A stretch of 64,000 bases of DNA, from the NCBI RefSeq assembly GCF_009909155.2, contig NZ_JAAAPM020000006.1, forward strand, positions 1 through 64,000. The letters are read 5' to 3'. This stretch comes from Flavobacterium undicola (lineage in GTDB: Bacteria > Bacteroidota > Bacteroidia > Flavobacteriales > Flavobacteriaceae). Positions 9,062-17,999 of the stretch are shown here, piece after piece. Each line of letters opens with the position of its first letter. Positions within the stretch are counted from its first letter, which is position 1. The notes beneath the pieces were generated by a model. The model saw only the letters and a program-made list of their open reading frames with translations. It was not told the DNA's origin and searched no databases. The translations under genes were made by a program, and so were the position numbers.

Positions 9062-10183
9062 GTGAAAGAAATAAATACTTTAGAAGAATTCAAGAATAAC
9101 ATAAAAAACAGACACGATGGTTTCACTAATGTACAATTAAACAATTGCGTAATTAATGTTGAAGTAATAATTGATTATCCTTTAGGTGTTATATTAGTTG
9201 ATAATTGCATTTTTAATAAGCCATTAAAAATTAATCAACATATTGGTGAAAATGCAAATTTTAGTAATTGTAAATTTAAATCTGATGTAAGCTTCAGCAA
9301 TTGCAAGTTTATTAAAAAAGTAAGATTTTATTCGTCACATTTTGAAAAAAAAGTTGAATTCAGAAATACAGTTTTCAATGATTTAGCAGATTTTTGGGGT
9401 GTTATTTTTTTTCAGAAGACTATTTTTTATAAAACGGACTTTCTTAAAACAACTGTTTTTTCAACAACTGTATTTAAAGAAAATGTATTATTTACATATT
9501 CTTTAATAGAAAAATTAATAATTTTCAGAGGTACAAAGTTTAACAAAGGATTAGATTTATCAGTTGCTATTATTAGTGGAACCATTAGTCCTTTTGATAT
9601 TACAATAGCAAATTTTAAATGTAATCCTGACACACAAGACGAAGGACTTTATGAAGATTATGTTTCAAGTGAAGGTATTATTGTCGAAAAAAACAAGCGC
9701 GAAACATTCAGAATTTTAAAAAAGCATTTTATCGACCAAAGTAATTCTATAGATTATTTGAAATATTCAACTTTTGAACAAGAAACATATTATCATCAAT
9801 TAAAGAAAAAAGTATTTCGTAAGAATCCTGAAAAGGATTCAATTCAAAATTTTATAATCCTCATTTTAAATTATATTTCAAACAATCACGGAAAATCATA
9901 TTTAAGAGCAATTTTATTCACTTTTTCAATTGGACTTATTTTTTTCTATTTTTCTCTTATAGCAACAGAAAACTATTATTTTAGTCTTCAGAATATGACA
10001 AAAGAAGCATTTTTTGAAAGTATAAAATATTACTTTAATTTTATGACTCCCACTCACAAAATAGAATACTTAGAAAATGAAAAGCCAAAAACCTTTTTTT
10101 ATATATGGGATTTTTTTGGTAGAGCATTTGTTTCATATGGTATCTTTCAAACAATACAGGCGTTTAGAAAATTCAAAAAATAA
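9062..10183 (+). CDS. Pentapeptide-repeat protein with C-terminal membrane segments
   Basis: A 373-residue protein. Residues about 25-185 form pentapeptide-like repeats with a Phe or Leu roughly every fifth position (ANFSNCKFKSDVSFSNCKF is typical), which fold as a right-handed beta-helix. A charged helical segment (RETFRILKKHF onward) follows, then hydrophobic stretches near 280-300 (ILFTFSIGLIFFYFSLI) and 345-365, so the C-terminus is probably in the membrane with the repeat domain in the cytoplasm. The start appears to be GTG: the nearby ATG at 9060 runs straight into TGA, and no in-frame ATG exists back to the stop at 8963. Base composition is very AT-rich. The function of this family is not known. 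Confidence 0.72.
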   Translation: MKEINTLEEFKNNIKNRHDGFTNVQLNNCVINVEVIIDYPLGVILVDNCIFNKPLKINQHIGENANFSNCKFKSDVSFSNCKFIKKVRFYSSHFEKKVEFRNTVFNDLADFWGVIFFQKTIFYKTDFLKTTVFSTTVFKENVLFTYSLIEKLIIFRGTKFNKGLDLSVAIISGTISPFDITIANFKCNPDTQDEGLYEDYVSSEGIIVEKNKRETFRILKKHFIDQSNSIDYLKYSTFEQETYYHQLKKKVFRKNPEKDSIQNFIILILNYISNNHGKSYLRAILFTFSIGLIFFYFSLIATENYYFSLQNMTKEAFFESIKYYFNFMTPTHKIEYLENEKPKTFFYIWDFFGRAFVSYGIFQTIQAFRKFKK

Positions 10184-10230
10184 CCCCGATAGCGCGGAAA
10201 TGCTTTCCGTGCCCGCAACAGTGAGCAAAT
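10184..10230 (+). repeat. GCGCGGA...TTCCGTGC intergenic element, copy 1
   Basis: GATAGCGCGGAAA (stem half 10192-10200), a short TGC loop, TTTCCGTGCC, then GCAACAGTGAGCAAATAAG. It begins immediately after the stop codon of the pentapeptide-repeat gene. A second copy follows the next gene, at 10777. Confidence 0.65.
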
Positions 10231-10282
10231 AAGCACAATCCCTTTGCAATTGGAATAATGAATCAACAATAAAATTTAAATT

Positions 10283-10762
10283 ATGAAACATAAACTTCTC
10301 TTATTACTCTGGTGTTTTTCGTTATTAGTTTCCTGCAGTAATGACAATGCAGACGAGCCTTTAACAGATATTCCGCAATCGATTCAAATGAAAATAAATG
10401 GAAAATATAAAATATTTCAAGATCCTATAGTAATTGAAACAGTCTTTAATCAAGGACAACCTGATGAATATTCGAATTTGATAATTAAAACTTGGAAAGA
10501 AAATGAATACCCTGTAGAAAAATTTTATTTTGCCGCTGTTAAACGAAAAGATGGAAAAACAACTGTTCATCATTCGTGGTATATTGATTCTGAAGATAAT
10601 GAGTATATCTATTATCCAAGCAGTGATGTTAATTTTAAAATTGAAATACTTCCCAACAGTGAAGCTAGAATATTAAAAGGCACTTTTTCAGGAACTATTT
10701 ATGAAAATGGCGGTCCAAATGAACTTCTTTTTACCAATGGTCTTTTTAATATACAATACTAA
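10283..10762 (+). CDS. Small predicted lipoprotein, function unknown
   Basis: A 159-residue protein with a type II signal peptide: a hydrophobic stretch (LLLLLWCFSLLVSC) ending at a lipobox cysteine, then SNDNADEP. It is therefore likely exported and anchored by lipid. The mature part is rich in charged and aromatic residues and looks like a small beta-rich domain (KINGKYKIFQDP near the start, SEARILKGTFSGTIYENG near the end). The KINGK opening is seen in many flavobacterial lipoproteins of unknown role. I cannot assign a function. Copies of the same GCGCGGA repeat lie on both sides of it. Confidence 0.7.
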   Translation: MKHKLLLLLWCFSLLVSCSNDNADEPLTDIPQSIQMKINGKYKIFQDPIVIETVFNQGQPDEYSNLIIKTWKENEYPVEKFYFAAVKRKDGKTTVHHSWYIDSEDNEYIYYPSSDVNFKIEILPNSEARILKGTFSGTIYENGGPNELLFTNGLFNIQY

Positions 10763-10776
10763 AGCAACTTCATAGT

Positions 10777-10843
10777 GCCAGATAGCGCGGATTTGTAACC
10801 CATTAGCTAGGAAATACCTTCCGTGCCTACAACAGTGAGTAAT
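10777..10843 (+). repeat. GCGCGGA...TTCCGTGCC intergenic element, copy 2
   Basis: Shares GATAGCGCGGA, TTCCGTGCC and CAACAGTGAG with the copy at 10184, but has about 20 extra bases between the two stem halves. Both copies sit just downstream of a plus-strand gene. Confidence 0.6.
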
Positions 10844-10960
10844 ACCTACTAATTCAACAATTTACAAACTGAAAAAATGACATTTCTTTCTTAAAAATTA
10901 TCAAAATTTTCAGAAACAAAAAACTCCTAAAACCAAAACAACTAACTTATTGTCAGTTTA

Positions 10961-10992
10961 TTGCAAATGGTATTTTCTTTGTATATTATTTG
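10961..10992 (+). promoter_or_regulatory. Candidate promoter of the hsp20 gene
   Basis: TTG at 10961, 20 bases, then TATTATTTG (10984-10992), which is the TAnnTTTG box with one extra base. It lies about 30 bases before the hsp20 start codon. Confidence 0.4.
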
Positions 10993-11021
10993 AAAAATGT
11001 TTAACTTAAAAATTAATTATT

Positions 11022-11459
11022 ATGACAGTTGTTAGATATCAAAACCAATTACCTAGTCTATTTGACAGATTTTTTAATAATGATTTTGAAGGTTGGAATA
11101 GAGACAATTTTTCAATGACCAACACTACTTTACCTACTTTGAATATCAAAGAAAACAAAGATTCCTTTCTTGTTGAAGTGGCTGCACCAGGCTTTGAAAA
11201 ATCAGATTTCAAAATTGAACTGAATAATGATTTATTAACTATTTCTTCAGAAAAAAAACTAAACAATGAGCTCAAAGATGGGGAAAGAATAACCAAACAA
11301 GAATTCAGTTACCAGTCTTTTAGCCGCTCTTTCTCTCTTCCTGAACTAGTGGATGATGAAAAAATTTCAGCCAAATATGAAAATGGAATTTTATCTATCA
11401 CAATCCCTAAAAAAGAAGAAGCAAAACCAAAAACGCCAAAACTAATCAGCATAAAATAA
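11022..11459 (+). CDS. Hsp20/alpha-crystallin small heat-shock protein
   Basis: A 145-residue ATP-independent chaperone that should hold unfolding proteins in large oligomers in the cytoplasm. The N-terminal segment (PSLFDRFFNNDFEGW) is typical of bacterial Hsp20. The alpha-crystallin domain spans about 40-135, with VEVAAPGFEKSDFKIEL and the late ENGILSITIPKKE, which contains the G-x-L motif and the C-terminal I-x-I/V anchor. Length is normal. It is a single-gene unit with its own candidate promoter and a strong shared terminator. Confidence 0.93.
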   Translation: MTVVRYQNQLPSLFDRFFNNDFEGWNRDNFSMTNTTLPTLNIKENKDSFLVEVAAPGFEKSDFKIELNNDLLTISSEKKLNNELKDGERITKQEFSYQSFSRSFSLPELVDDEKISAKYENGILSITIPKKEEAKPKTPKLISIK

Positions 11460-11474
11460 GCTGTTAACTAAAAA

Positions 11475-11507
11475 AAATGAGTTAGATAAACGCTAACTCA
11501 TTTTTTT
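11475..11507. terminator. Bidirectional terminator between hsp20 and cmk
   Basis: AAAATGAGTTAG and CTAACTCATTTT pair perfectly around ATAAACG, with A and T runs on the two sides. It ends both the plus-strand hsp20 and the minus-strand cmk transcripts. Confidence 0.85.
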
Positions 11508-11518
11508 ACTTTTCATCA

Positions 11519-12205
11519 TCAAGATTCTTGTCGAACTAAGTCTAAAACCAAATCAAATTGTTCCTCTCGACTTAGATTAGAATTATCAATTTCTATAGCA
11601 TCCTCAGCCCTTACTAATGGCGAACTACTTCTGTGCGTATCGATATAATCACGCTCTTCTACATTTTTAAAGACTTCTTCAAAAGTAACAGCGTCTCCTT
11701 TTTGAATTAATTCGTCATAACGTCTTTGAGCACGTGTTTGAGGACTTGCCGTCATGAATATTTTAAGTTCGGCATCAGGAAAAACAACCGTTCCAATATC
11801 TCTTCCATCCATTACAACGCCTTTGTTTTTGCCCATTTCCTGTTGTTGTTCTACTAATTTAGTTCGAACTTCAGGGATTTCGGCTACTTTACTCACAAAA
11901 TTAGAAACTTCAATGGTGCGAATTTGCTTTTCAATATTTTCATCATTCAAATACATTTCAGCAAAACCTAAATCGGTATTAAATTGAAATTGAAGGCGAA
12001 TACTTGGCAAACAATTTATTAAAGATTCTTTATCAAAAAAATCAGAATTAATATATCCATGTTCCATCGAAAAAAAAGCAATGGCACGATACATAGCTCC
12101 TGTATCAACATAAGCATAACCTAATTCTTTAGCCAATTGTTTAGCCAAAGTACTTTTTCCTGTAGAAGAAAATCCATCAATTGCAATTGTAATCTTTTTA
12201 TCCAA
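11519..12205 (-). CDS. cmk: (d)CMP kinase
   Basis: Cytidylate kinase, which moves phosphate from ATP to CMP or dCMP in pyrimidine nucleotide salvage. The 228 residues begin with the P-loop IAIDGFSSTGKSTLAKQLA, followed by YVDTGAMYRA of the CMP-binding region. The later MDGRDIGTVVFPDAELKIF and the arginine-rich RAQRRYDEL are also family hallmarks. Length matches bacterial Cmk. The common Bacteroidota form GFSSTGKST replaces the GPAGSGKST of enterobacteria. It faces hsp20 and shares its terminator. Confidence 0.96.
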   Translation of the reverse strand: MDKKITIAIDGFSSTGKSTLAKQLAKELGYAYVDTGAMYRAIAFFSMEHGYINSDFFDKESLINCLPSIRLQFQFNTDLGFAEMYLNDENIEKQIRTIEVSNFVSKVAEIPEVRTKLVEQQQEMGKNKGVVMDGRDIGTVVFPDAELKIFMTASPQTRAQRRYDELIQKGDAVTFEEVFKNVEERDYIDTHRSSSPLVRAEDAIEIDNSNLSREEQFDLVLDLVRQES

Positions 12206-12520
12206 AATGAAGTTATTGAAAAATTAGTAATCAAATAAAAAACAATGACACCAATTATTATACTTTAGTTCAATTGTTTATAGTGTAATGCCGTTATATA
12301 TTTCATTTTGTTCAATTTTTATTGGACTAATTTGAAATAATAAACGGTATAAAAGTACATTTTTTTAAGCTTAGCAAACAAAAATTTTGTAGATATAATC
12401 CCATTTAGAATTATAAACAATCTATTTTTTTAGCTCCCTCTCTTTTGGAGAGGGTTAGGGTGAAGAAAAAAAACGGCTATTGAAATCCAATAGCCGTTTG
12501 ATACTCAAATATTCTTGTAA
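12206..12520. other. Intergenic region with two hairpins
   Basis: No coding sequence is apparent between cmk and the M1 peptidase gene. It holds the leader of cmk, the hairpin CCCTCTC-TTTTG-GAGAGGG at 12436-12454, and the M1 gene's terminator. Confidence 0.5.
12471..12499 (-). terminator. Terminator of the M1 peptidase gene
   Basis: AAACGGCTATTG and CAATAGCCGTTT form a perfect 12-bp stem around a 5-base loop. On the minus strand T-rich sequence follows. It lies about 20 bases downstream of the stop codon. Confidence 0.85.
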
Positions 12521-14779
12521 TTATTTCTGTTTTGTAAAAGGAATTGTTCTTGAATCTCCAATAATCAAATCAAATCCTGTTTTGTCTTCGTTATATTTGA
12601 TTTTCACACCAGCACGTTTAGATTCAAATTCATCCTTTCCAACAGTATCTACTGTGAATTCAGGATAATCGGTGATTTCTACATTCAACAAAGTGTGTTT
12701 TTCTGATACAACAATTTTAATTGGTACTCTTGGGTTAGAAAATGTACCTAAATAAGCATCATAAACCACGTCTTTTTCAACCTTGCCTTTTTCTGCAGTC
12801 CATACATTATTAGCTTCATTACTATCTGGGAATACATGATCAGGATCAAGAGTAATACTTTCTATTTCTTCAGTTGAATTGTGTTTGAAAGTCCATGCTA
12901 CATTTTTTTGCCAAACTTCAACGGGTAATTTTACACGATCTACTTTTCCGCTTTTCGTTTTAACATCTATCACCACTGGCATTGGCAATTTTTCAAAATT
13001 TTCAATGCTTATAAAAACACCTTTTTTAGGATCGTTTTTTACATATTTTATCGAATTCACACCTTGATCAAAACGCCAATTGTTTTGAAACCAACCTCTC
13101 CAAAACCAACTCAAATCCTCGCCTCCTACATTTTCCATTGTTCTAAAAAAGTCATCTGGAGTAGGATGTTTGAAAGCCCAACGCTTAATATAAGTTCTGA
13201 AAGCCAAATCGAAACGTTCTTCTCCAAGAACTTGCTCTCTTAAAATCACTAATCCGGAACTTGGTTTAGAATAACACAAATCTCCAATATTAGCTTCTTT
13301 CATATTATCTGGCGAAGTCAAAACTGGTTCTAATTCAGGATCAGTATAAGAAGCACCACTTTCGTGCATATCGTCTTTTTCTTCTTTAAACTCTCCATTA
13401 TTAAAATCAATATCACTTAACGAATTAAGAAAAGTATTAAAACCTTCATCCATCCAGGCAAACAAACGTTCGTTAGAACCTACAATCATTGGAAACCAAT
13501 TGTGCCCAAACTCATGGTCTGTAACTCCCCAAAGTCTTTTCCCTTTGGATTTCCAACTACAAAAAACAATCCCGGGATATTCCATCCCCCCTTCATTACC
13601 AGCTACATTTGTCGCTACCGGATACGTATATTCAAACCATCTTTTAGAATAATTTTCTATCGAATGTTTCACAAATTCCGTCGAACGCCCCCAGGCTTCA
13701 TTCCCTGCACTTTCTTCTGGATACGCTGACAAAGCCAATGATTTTTTCCCACTTGGTAAATTAATTCGAGCTCCATCTAAAATAAAAGCTGGCGAAGAAG
13801 CCCAAGACACATCACGAGAACTATTTAATTTATAATGCCAGGTTTTAGTAGCAGAAGTTGTCAAATTCTTAGCTTTCAACACATCGTCAAGCGAATGAAT
13901 CACAACCGTTTTTTCACTTTCCTTTGCTTCATAAAAGCGTTTTAAATTTTCTGAATCATATACTTCTTTCGGATTAACTAACTCTCCTGAACAAACCACA
14001 ATATGATTAGCAGGAGCTGTAATAGCAATATCAAAATCGCCATATTCTAAATAAAACTCTGAAGCACCTAAATAAGGATTTGTATTCCAACCTCTAATAT
14101 CATCATACACACACATTCTAGGATACCATTGCGCAATAGTAAAAATTTTACCGTTTTTAGTTTCTAAAACGCCCGTTCTATCCGAACCTTCATTAGGAGA
14201 AATATATGAAAACTCGATTTTAAACTCTACTTTACCTCCTTTTGATTTCAACTCTTCAGGAAGAAAAATTTGCATGCGAGTATCAGTAATAAGATACTTG
14301 GCTTCAACATCATTAACTTTCTTATTATCAATTTTAATTATTTTAACTGATTTAATTTTATGACCTCCATCAAAAATTTGCCCTTGTCCTCCACTTCTAC
14401 TTCCCGTAACAGGAACTATTGCTTCTCCTCTGGAATCTGCTTTGAATAAATTTTGTTCCAAATTCAACCACAAAAAAGACATGACATCCGTACTATTATT
14501 GGTATAAGTAATAACATCGGTACCAATTATTTCATTGGTCTTCTCATTTAAAGTGGCTGTCAATTTATAATCGGCGCGATTTTGCCAATATTCTGCTCCT
14601 GGTTGACCACTTGCAGAACGTGTTGCAGTACCATTTTTAGAATAAAAAAATGGTGCAAAAGCATCATGATAATTATAGTTAGAAGTAGTTTTTACAACTG
14701 AAGTTTCTTGAGCCTGCAAAGATAAAGCTCCAAAGAATATTGCTATTTGAAAAATAGCTCCAGATCGAATGTTTTTCAT
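12521..14779 (-). CDS. Secreted M1 family metallopeptidase
   Basis: A 752-residue zinc aminopeptidase-like enzyme, exported by a signal peptide ending near LSLQAQ. The M1 catalytic signature is complete: HEFGH, then 18 residues, then the third zinc ligand in WMDEGFN. The exopeptidase motif, GAMEN in classic aminopeptidases, is represented by GGMEYPG, the variant common in Bacteroidota members. An N-terminal beta domain (about 50-240) precedes the catalytic region, and a C-terminal beta-rich part follows. No type IX sorting tail is visible, so it is probably periplasmic or outer-membrane associated. Substrates are unknown; peptide use as nutrient is the likely role. Confidence 0.93.
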   Translation of the reverse strand: MKNIRSGAIFQIAIFFGALSLQAQETSVVKTTSNYNYHDAFAPFFYSKNGTATRSASGQPGAEYWQNRADYKLTATLNEKTNEIIGTDVITYTNNSTDVMSFLWLNLEQNLFKADSRGEAIVPVTGSRSGGQGQIFDGGHKIKSVKIIKIDNKKVNDVEAKYLITDTRMQIFLPEELKSKGGKVEFKIEFSYISPNEGSDRTGVLETKNGKIFTIAQWYPRMCVYDDIRGWNTNPYLGASEFYLEYGDFDIAITAPANHIVVCSGELVNPKEVYDSENLKRFYEAKESEKTVVIHSLDDVLKAKNLTTSATKTWHYKLNSSRDVSWASSPAFILDGARINLPSGKKSLALSAYPEESAGNEAWGRSTEFVKHSIENYSKRWFEYTYPVATNVAGNEGGMEYPGIVFCSWKSKGKRLWGVTDHEFGHNWFPMIVGSNERLFAWMDEGFNTFLNSLSDIDFNNGEFKEEKDDMHESGASYTDPELEPVLTSPDNMKEANIGDLCYSKPSSGLVILREQVLGEERFDLAFRTYIKRWAFKHPTPDDFFRTMENVGGEDLSWFWRGWFQNNWRFDQGVNSIKYVKNDPKKGVFISIENFEKLPMPVVIDVKTKSGKVDRVKLPVEVWQKNVAWTFKHNSTEEIESITLDPDHVFPDSNEANNVWTAEKGKVEKDVVYDAYLGTFSNPRVPIKIVVSEKHTLLNVEITDYPEFTVDTVGKDEFESKRAGVKIKYNEDKTGFDLIIGDSRTIPFTKQK

Positions 14780-14936
14780 GTTTTTCCAATTTAAAACAAA
14801 TTAATAAAAAAAAACAGACATTACTTTAATTAAATTTGAGCTTTAATTAAATTTTAAGATTTTACATTCGTAATTACTAAATAAAATTTATTAAATATAT
14901 TTACAATATTAAATTTATCTAAAAACAACTACAATT

Positions 14937-15791
14937 TTGACAACTACAATTTCCAACGCATATATTACCGCAAAAATTAATCCTAAAGGAGCCGAATTAT
15001 TTTCTCTAAAAAGTAATAATTCTGACCAAGAATACATCTGGGAAGGGAATCCAGCCTTTTGGGGAAAACATTCACCTATTTTGTTTCCCATTGTAGGAAC
15101 ACTTAAAAAGAATACTTATAAAGTAAATAATTCTGAATATCAATTATCCAGACATGGCTTTGCCAGAGATATGACTTTTGAATTGATAGATAAAAAGGAA
15201 GATAGTGCTACTTTTTCAATTCAATCATCAGCTGAAACTTTAAAAGTATATCCTTTCGAATTTGAATTACAAATACATTATTCATTAGAAGACAAAAAAC
15301 TCAACATTGCATACAAAGTAATTAATAAAAATCAATCAAAATTACCTTTCTCCATTGGTGCTCATCCAGCTTTTGCTTTAGATGGAAGTTTTGAAGACTA
15401 TCAACTTGAATTCGAAAAAGAAGAAGCCTTAGTTTACAACCTTTTGGAGAATGATTTAATTTCGAATAAAACGCAAATTTTAGAAACAAAAGACAACTTA
15501 GTCAAACTAAACTATAAATTATTTGAAAATGACGCTTTGATTTTTAAAAACTTACAATCAAGAAGCTTAACTATTCTAAAAAAACAAAATCCTTTTCTAA
15601 AAGTTGATTTTCAAGGATTTCCCCATTTAGGAATTTGGACTAAAAAAGACGCTCCTTTTATTTGTATTGAACCTTGGTACGGTTATTCAGATACTGATGA
15701 ATCTACAGGAAATATTTTCGAAAAAGAAGGAATCCAAATAATCGAAGCAAATGAAGTTTTTAATTCAAAATTTACGATAGAAACAATTTAA
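14937..15791 (+). CDS. Aldose 1-epimerase family protein
   Basis: A 284-residue galactose-mutarotase-like protein of the LacX/YeaD-like branch. It shows KGAELFSLKS, then HSPILFPIVGTLK and SRHGFARDMTFEL (the His of the family's R-H-G segment), GAHPAF, and near the end CIEPWYGYSDT. These enzymes interconvert alpha and beta anomers of sugars. No signal peptide is seen, so it should be cytoplasmic. The reading frame starts with TTG: no ATG gives the family's usual opening, while TTG yields MTTTISNAYITAKINPKGAE, which matches well. Substrate is unknown. Confidence 0.88.
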   Translation: MTTTISNAYITAKINPKGAELFSLKSNNSDQEYIWEGNPAFWGKHSPILFPIVGTLKKNTYKVNNSEYQLSRHGFARDMTFELIDKKEDSATFSIQSSAETLKVYPFEFELQIHYSLEDKKLNIAYKVINKNQSKLPFSIGAHPAFALDGSFEDYQLEFEKEEALVYNLLENDLISNKTQILETKDNLVKLNYKLFENDALIFKNLQSRSLTILKKQNPFLKVDFQGFPHLGIWTKKDAPFICIEPWYGYSDTDESTGNIFEKEGIQIIEANEVFNSKFTIETI

Positions 15792-15916
15792 AGCTTTCCG
15801 AATTATCAGTTTTTTACTTTTAAAATTAACATAATTATAATAAATAGAGCAGCAACAAAAACATATATTTACGCCCAAATTGACAACAACAAACAATGTT
15901 GTCAGATAAAAACACA

Positions 15917-16474
15917 ATGAAAAAAGCAATTTTATTTTCTTTCTTTCTTCTATTATCATTGGCTACTACAGCTCAAACCTACATAAAACTTAACGGGCTT
16001 TCGGCTTTAGTTGGTGTTCCTCAAATTGGAGTCGAAACAAGTATTGGAGCTAAATCAACTTTTAGTGTTGATGTTTTTGCTTCTTTATGGAAATCTTTTG
16101 ATGGAAAACCAATGCAAACTATCATGTTAACACCAGAATATCGCTATCATTTTAAAGAAAAATATAATGGGATATATGTGGGTTTTCACTCTGGTCCAGA
16201 CATTTATAAATTACAAAAATGGAATTATTGGGGAACTAATAAATATGAAGAAGGATTGGGATACCGTATAGGGGCAACAATAGGTTATCATAAAAAACTA
16301 AGCGACAAATTCGTTTTAGATGCTTTCTTAGGTGGTGGATGGCATCAGGGTTTTTATAAAGGGTATTATACTGATGGCACACCCGGAAGATATGAATCAG
16401 TCGAACATTACAATAAAAGTGGTGAATGGCTTCCGTATAGAGGAGGCATTATGATTTCTTATAAACTAAATTAA
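15917..16474 (+). CDS. DUF3575-like outer-membrane protein
   Basis: A 185-residue predicted outer-membrane barrel. I place the start at MKKAILFSF rather than at the ATG 21 bases upstream, because this gives a clean signal peptide cut after TTAQ. The mature part alternates beta-strand-like segments (VSVDVFASLW-type strands, TPEYRYHFKEKYNGIYVGFH) and ends RGGIMISYKLN with a C-terminal aromatic/strand pattern. The arrangement fits the DUF3575 family of Bacteroidetes, whose role is unknown. Its last four bases overlap the 3' end of the convergent VF530 gene. Confidence 0.8.
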   Translation: MKKAILFSFFLLLSLATTAQTYIKLNGLSALVGVPQIGVETSIGAKSTFSVDVFASLWKSFDGKPMQTIMLTPEYRYHFKEKYNGIYVGFHSGPDIYKLQKWNYWGTNKYEEGLGYRIGATIGYHKKLSDKFVLDAFLGGGWHQGFYKGYYTDGTPGRYESVEHYNKSGEWLPYRGGIMISYKLN

Positions 16475-16698
16475 CCCAATTTATTTAAAGATTGAACATA
16501 TAATTCTTCTACTTTTTTTCTAGCCCAATCGGTTTTTCTCAAAAAAGTCAAACTTGATTTTATACTTGGTTTATCTGTAAAACATTTGATTTTTATTAAT
16601 TCGCCCAAAGTATCAAATCCGTAAAAATCAACTAATTTTTCCAATATTGCTTTTAAAGTCATCCCGTGAAGCGGGTCATTTGAAGTTTGTTTTTCCAT
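16471..16698 (-). CDS. VF530-type small DNA-binding protein
   Basis: A 75-residue protein of the VF530 (formerly DUF2132) family. It matches across nearly its whole length: NDPLHGMTLKAILEKLVDFY, then IKCFTDKPSIKSSLTFLRKT and the closing WARKKVEELYV. The family takes its name from a small helical Vibrio protein reported to bind DNA; its cellular role is unclear. It is a single gene, divergent from smpB with only 70 bases between the two start codons. A TAAATTTG box lies just before the start, suggesting a very short leader. Confidence 0.9.
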   Translation of the reverse strand: MEKQTSNDPLHGMTLKAILEKLVDFYGFDTLGELIKIKCFTDKPSIKSSLTFLRKTDWARKKVEELYVQSLNKLG

Positions 16699-16753
16699 AA
16701 AGCAAATTTATATCAATTTCATTAAAAAATTGTGGAATTTTAGTAATTGTTCC

Positions 16754-16761
16754 TACATTTG
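16754..16761 (+). promoter_or_regulatory. -7 box of smpB
   Basis: TACATTTG fits TAnnTTTG and ends only 7 bases before the smpB ATG; a TTG lies about 21 bases upstream. If used, the transcript would start at or next to the start codon. Confidence 0.5.
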
Positions 16762-16768
16762 CATTCTT

Positions 16769-17224
16769 ATGCTAAAAACTGTCAACATACTTAATAAAAG
16801 AGCTCGATTTGATTATGAAATAATCGAAAAATTCACTGCTGGAATTGTGCTAGCAGGAACTGAAATCAAATCTATCCGATTAGGAAAAGCTAATATTACC
16901 GAAAGTTTTTGTGAATTTAGTGGCACTGAACTCTTTGCCATTAATACCTATATAGAAGAATACGCCTTTGGAAACCAATTCAATCACAAATCCAGAAGCG
17001 AAAGAAAATTGCTCTTAAACAAACGAGAACTAAAAAGTCTTGCCCGAAGTGTACAAGCCAAAGGTTTAACCATTATCCCTTTACGATTGTTTACCAATGA
17101 AAAAGGAATTGCGAAACTGGAAATTGGTCTTTGTAAGGGTAAGAAAAACTACGATAAACGCGAATCTTTGAAAGAACAGGATACCAAACGAGATTTGGAC
17201 AGAATAAAAAAAGCTTTTAATTAA
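16769..17224 (+). CDS. smpB: SsrA-binding protein SmpB
   Basis: Binds tmRNA and brings it to stalled ribosomes for trans-translation, freeing the ribosome and tagging the unfinished protein. The chosen start gives MLKTVNILNKRARFDYEI, the usual flavobacterial opening; the upstream in-frame ATG would add 13 unconserved residues. Family motifs include GIVLAGTEIKSIRLGKANI, the central ERKLLLNKRELKSL, and the basic tail GKKNYDKRESLKEQDTKRDL, which docks in the decoding site. The length of 151 residues is normal. The tmRNA gene itself is not in this window. Confidence 0.96.
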   Translation: MLKTVNILNKRARFDYEIIEKFTAGIVLAGTEIKSIRLGKANITESFCEFSGTELFAINTYIEEYAFGNQFNHKSRSERKLLLNKRELKSLARSVQAKGLTIIPLRLFTNEKGIAKLEIGLCKGKKNYDKRESLKEQDTKRDLDRIKKAFN

Positions 17225-17240
17225 TTTTAAAAGCTTTAAT
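17210..17240. terminator. Shared terminator of smpB and pcm
   Basis: AAAGCTTTTAA and TTAAAAGCTTT pair around the smpB stop codon region and touch the pcm stop. The stem is AT-rich but long, with T runs on both strands. Confidence 0.65.
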
Positions 17241-17877
17241 TTTTATCTTCTAATAAAGGAACAAATCGGAATTTCCCTAATTCGTGTTTTTCAAACTGTG
17301 TTTCATTTTTTCGAATAAGCAACGTCATTATTTGAACTTCTTCTCCTAGCGGAATCACTAATCGTCCTCCTATTTTCAACTGAGCCATTAATGGTTGCGG
17401 AACAAAAGGTGCTCCAGCAGTGACAATGATACTATCAAAAGGACCATACGTTGGCAAGCCTTTATATCCGTCTCCAAAAGAAAGATGTTTAGGTCTAATA
17501 CCTAATTTTGGCAATAAAGCCGAAGTTTGTTTGAATAACTCATTTTGCCTTTCTATGCTATACACTTTAGCCCCCATCAAACACAAAACAGCCGTTTGAT
17601 AGCCCGAACCTGTTCCTATTTCTAAAACTTTATGATCTTTTTTTATTTCCAATAACTGAGTTTGAAATGCTACCGTATAAGGTTGCGAAATAGTTTGCCC
17701 CGCACCTATTGGAAATGCTTTGTCCTGATACGCATAAGCTTCGAAACTGGAGTTTAAAAAAAGGTGTCTTGGTATTTTTTTTATCGCATCAAGCACACGT
17801 AAATCAGTAATTCCCTTTTGTTCTAAAGTGCTTACTAATTGATTACGAAGTCCTTGATGTTTTGCTGTATCTTTCAA
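17236..17877 (-). CDS. pcm: Protein-L-isoaspartate O-methyltransferase
   Basis: Repairs aged proteins by methylating isoaspartyl residues with S-adenosylmethionine. It shows IPRHLFLNSSFEAYAYQDKA, then the IGAGQTISQPYTVAFQTQLL hallmark and the SAM-binding VLEIGTGSGYQTAVL, and later FDSIIVTAGAP and LKIGGRLVIPLG. I favour a TTG start at 17877, giving MKDTAKHQGLRNQLV and 213 residues, the usual flavobacterial form. The ATG at 17943 would add a hydrophobic, unconserved 22-residue extension. It converges on smpB and shares its terminator. Confidence 0.93.
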   Translation of the reverse strand: MKDTAKHQGLRNQLVSTLEQKGITDLRVLDAIKKIPRHLFLNSSFEAYAYQDKAFPIGAGQTISQPYTVAFQTQLLEIKKDHKVLEIGTGSGYQTAVLCLMGAKVYSIERQNELFKQTSALLPKLGIRPKHLSFGDGYKGLPTYGPFDSIIVTAGAPFVPQPLMAQLKIGGRLVIPLGEEVQIMTLLIRKNETQFEKHELGKFRFVPLLEDKN

Positions 17878-17999
17878 TGTTGGGAGTTTATTTTTTTGTA
17901 AAAATAACAGTAAAAAATCCAAAAAGCAATATCCAAAATCCAAATCAATTTTTCTATATTTTAATTTGAATTTCCTATTTTTGTTAAAAATACATTATC

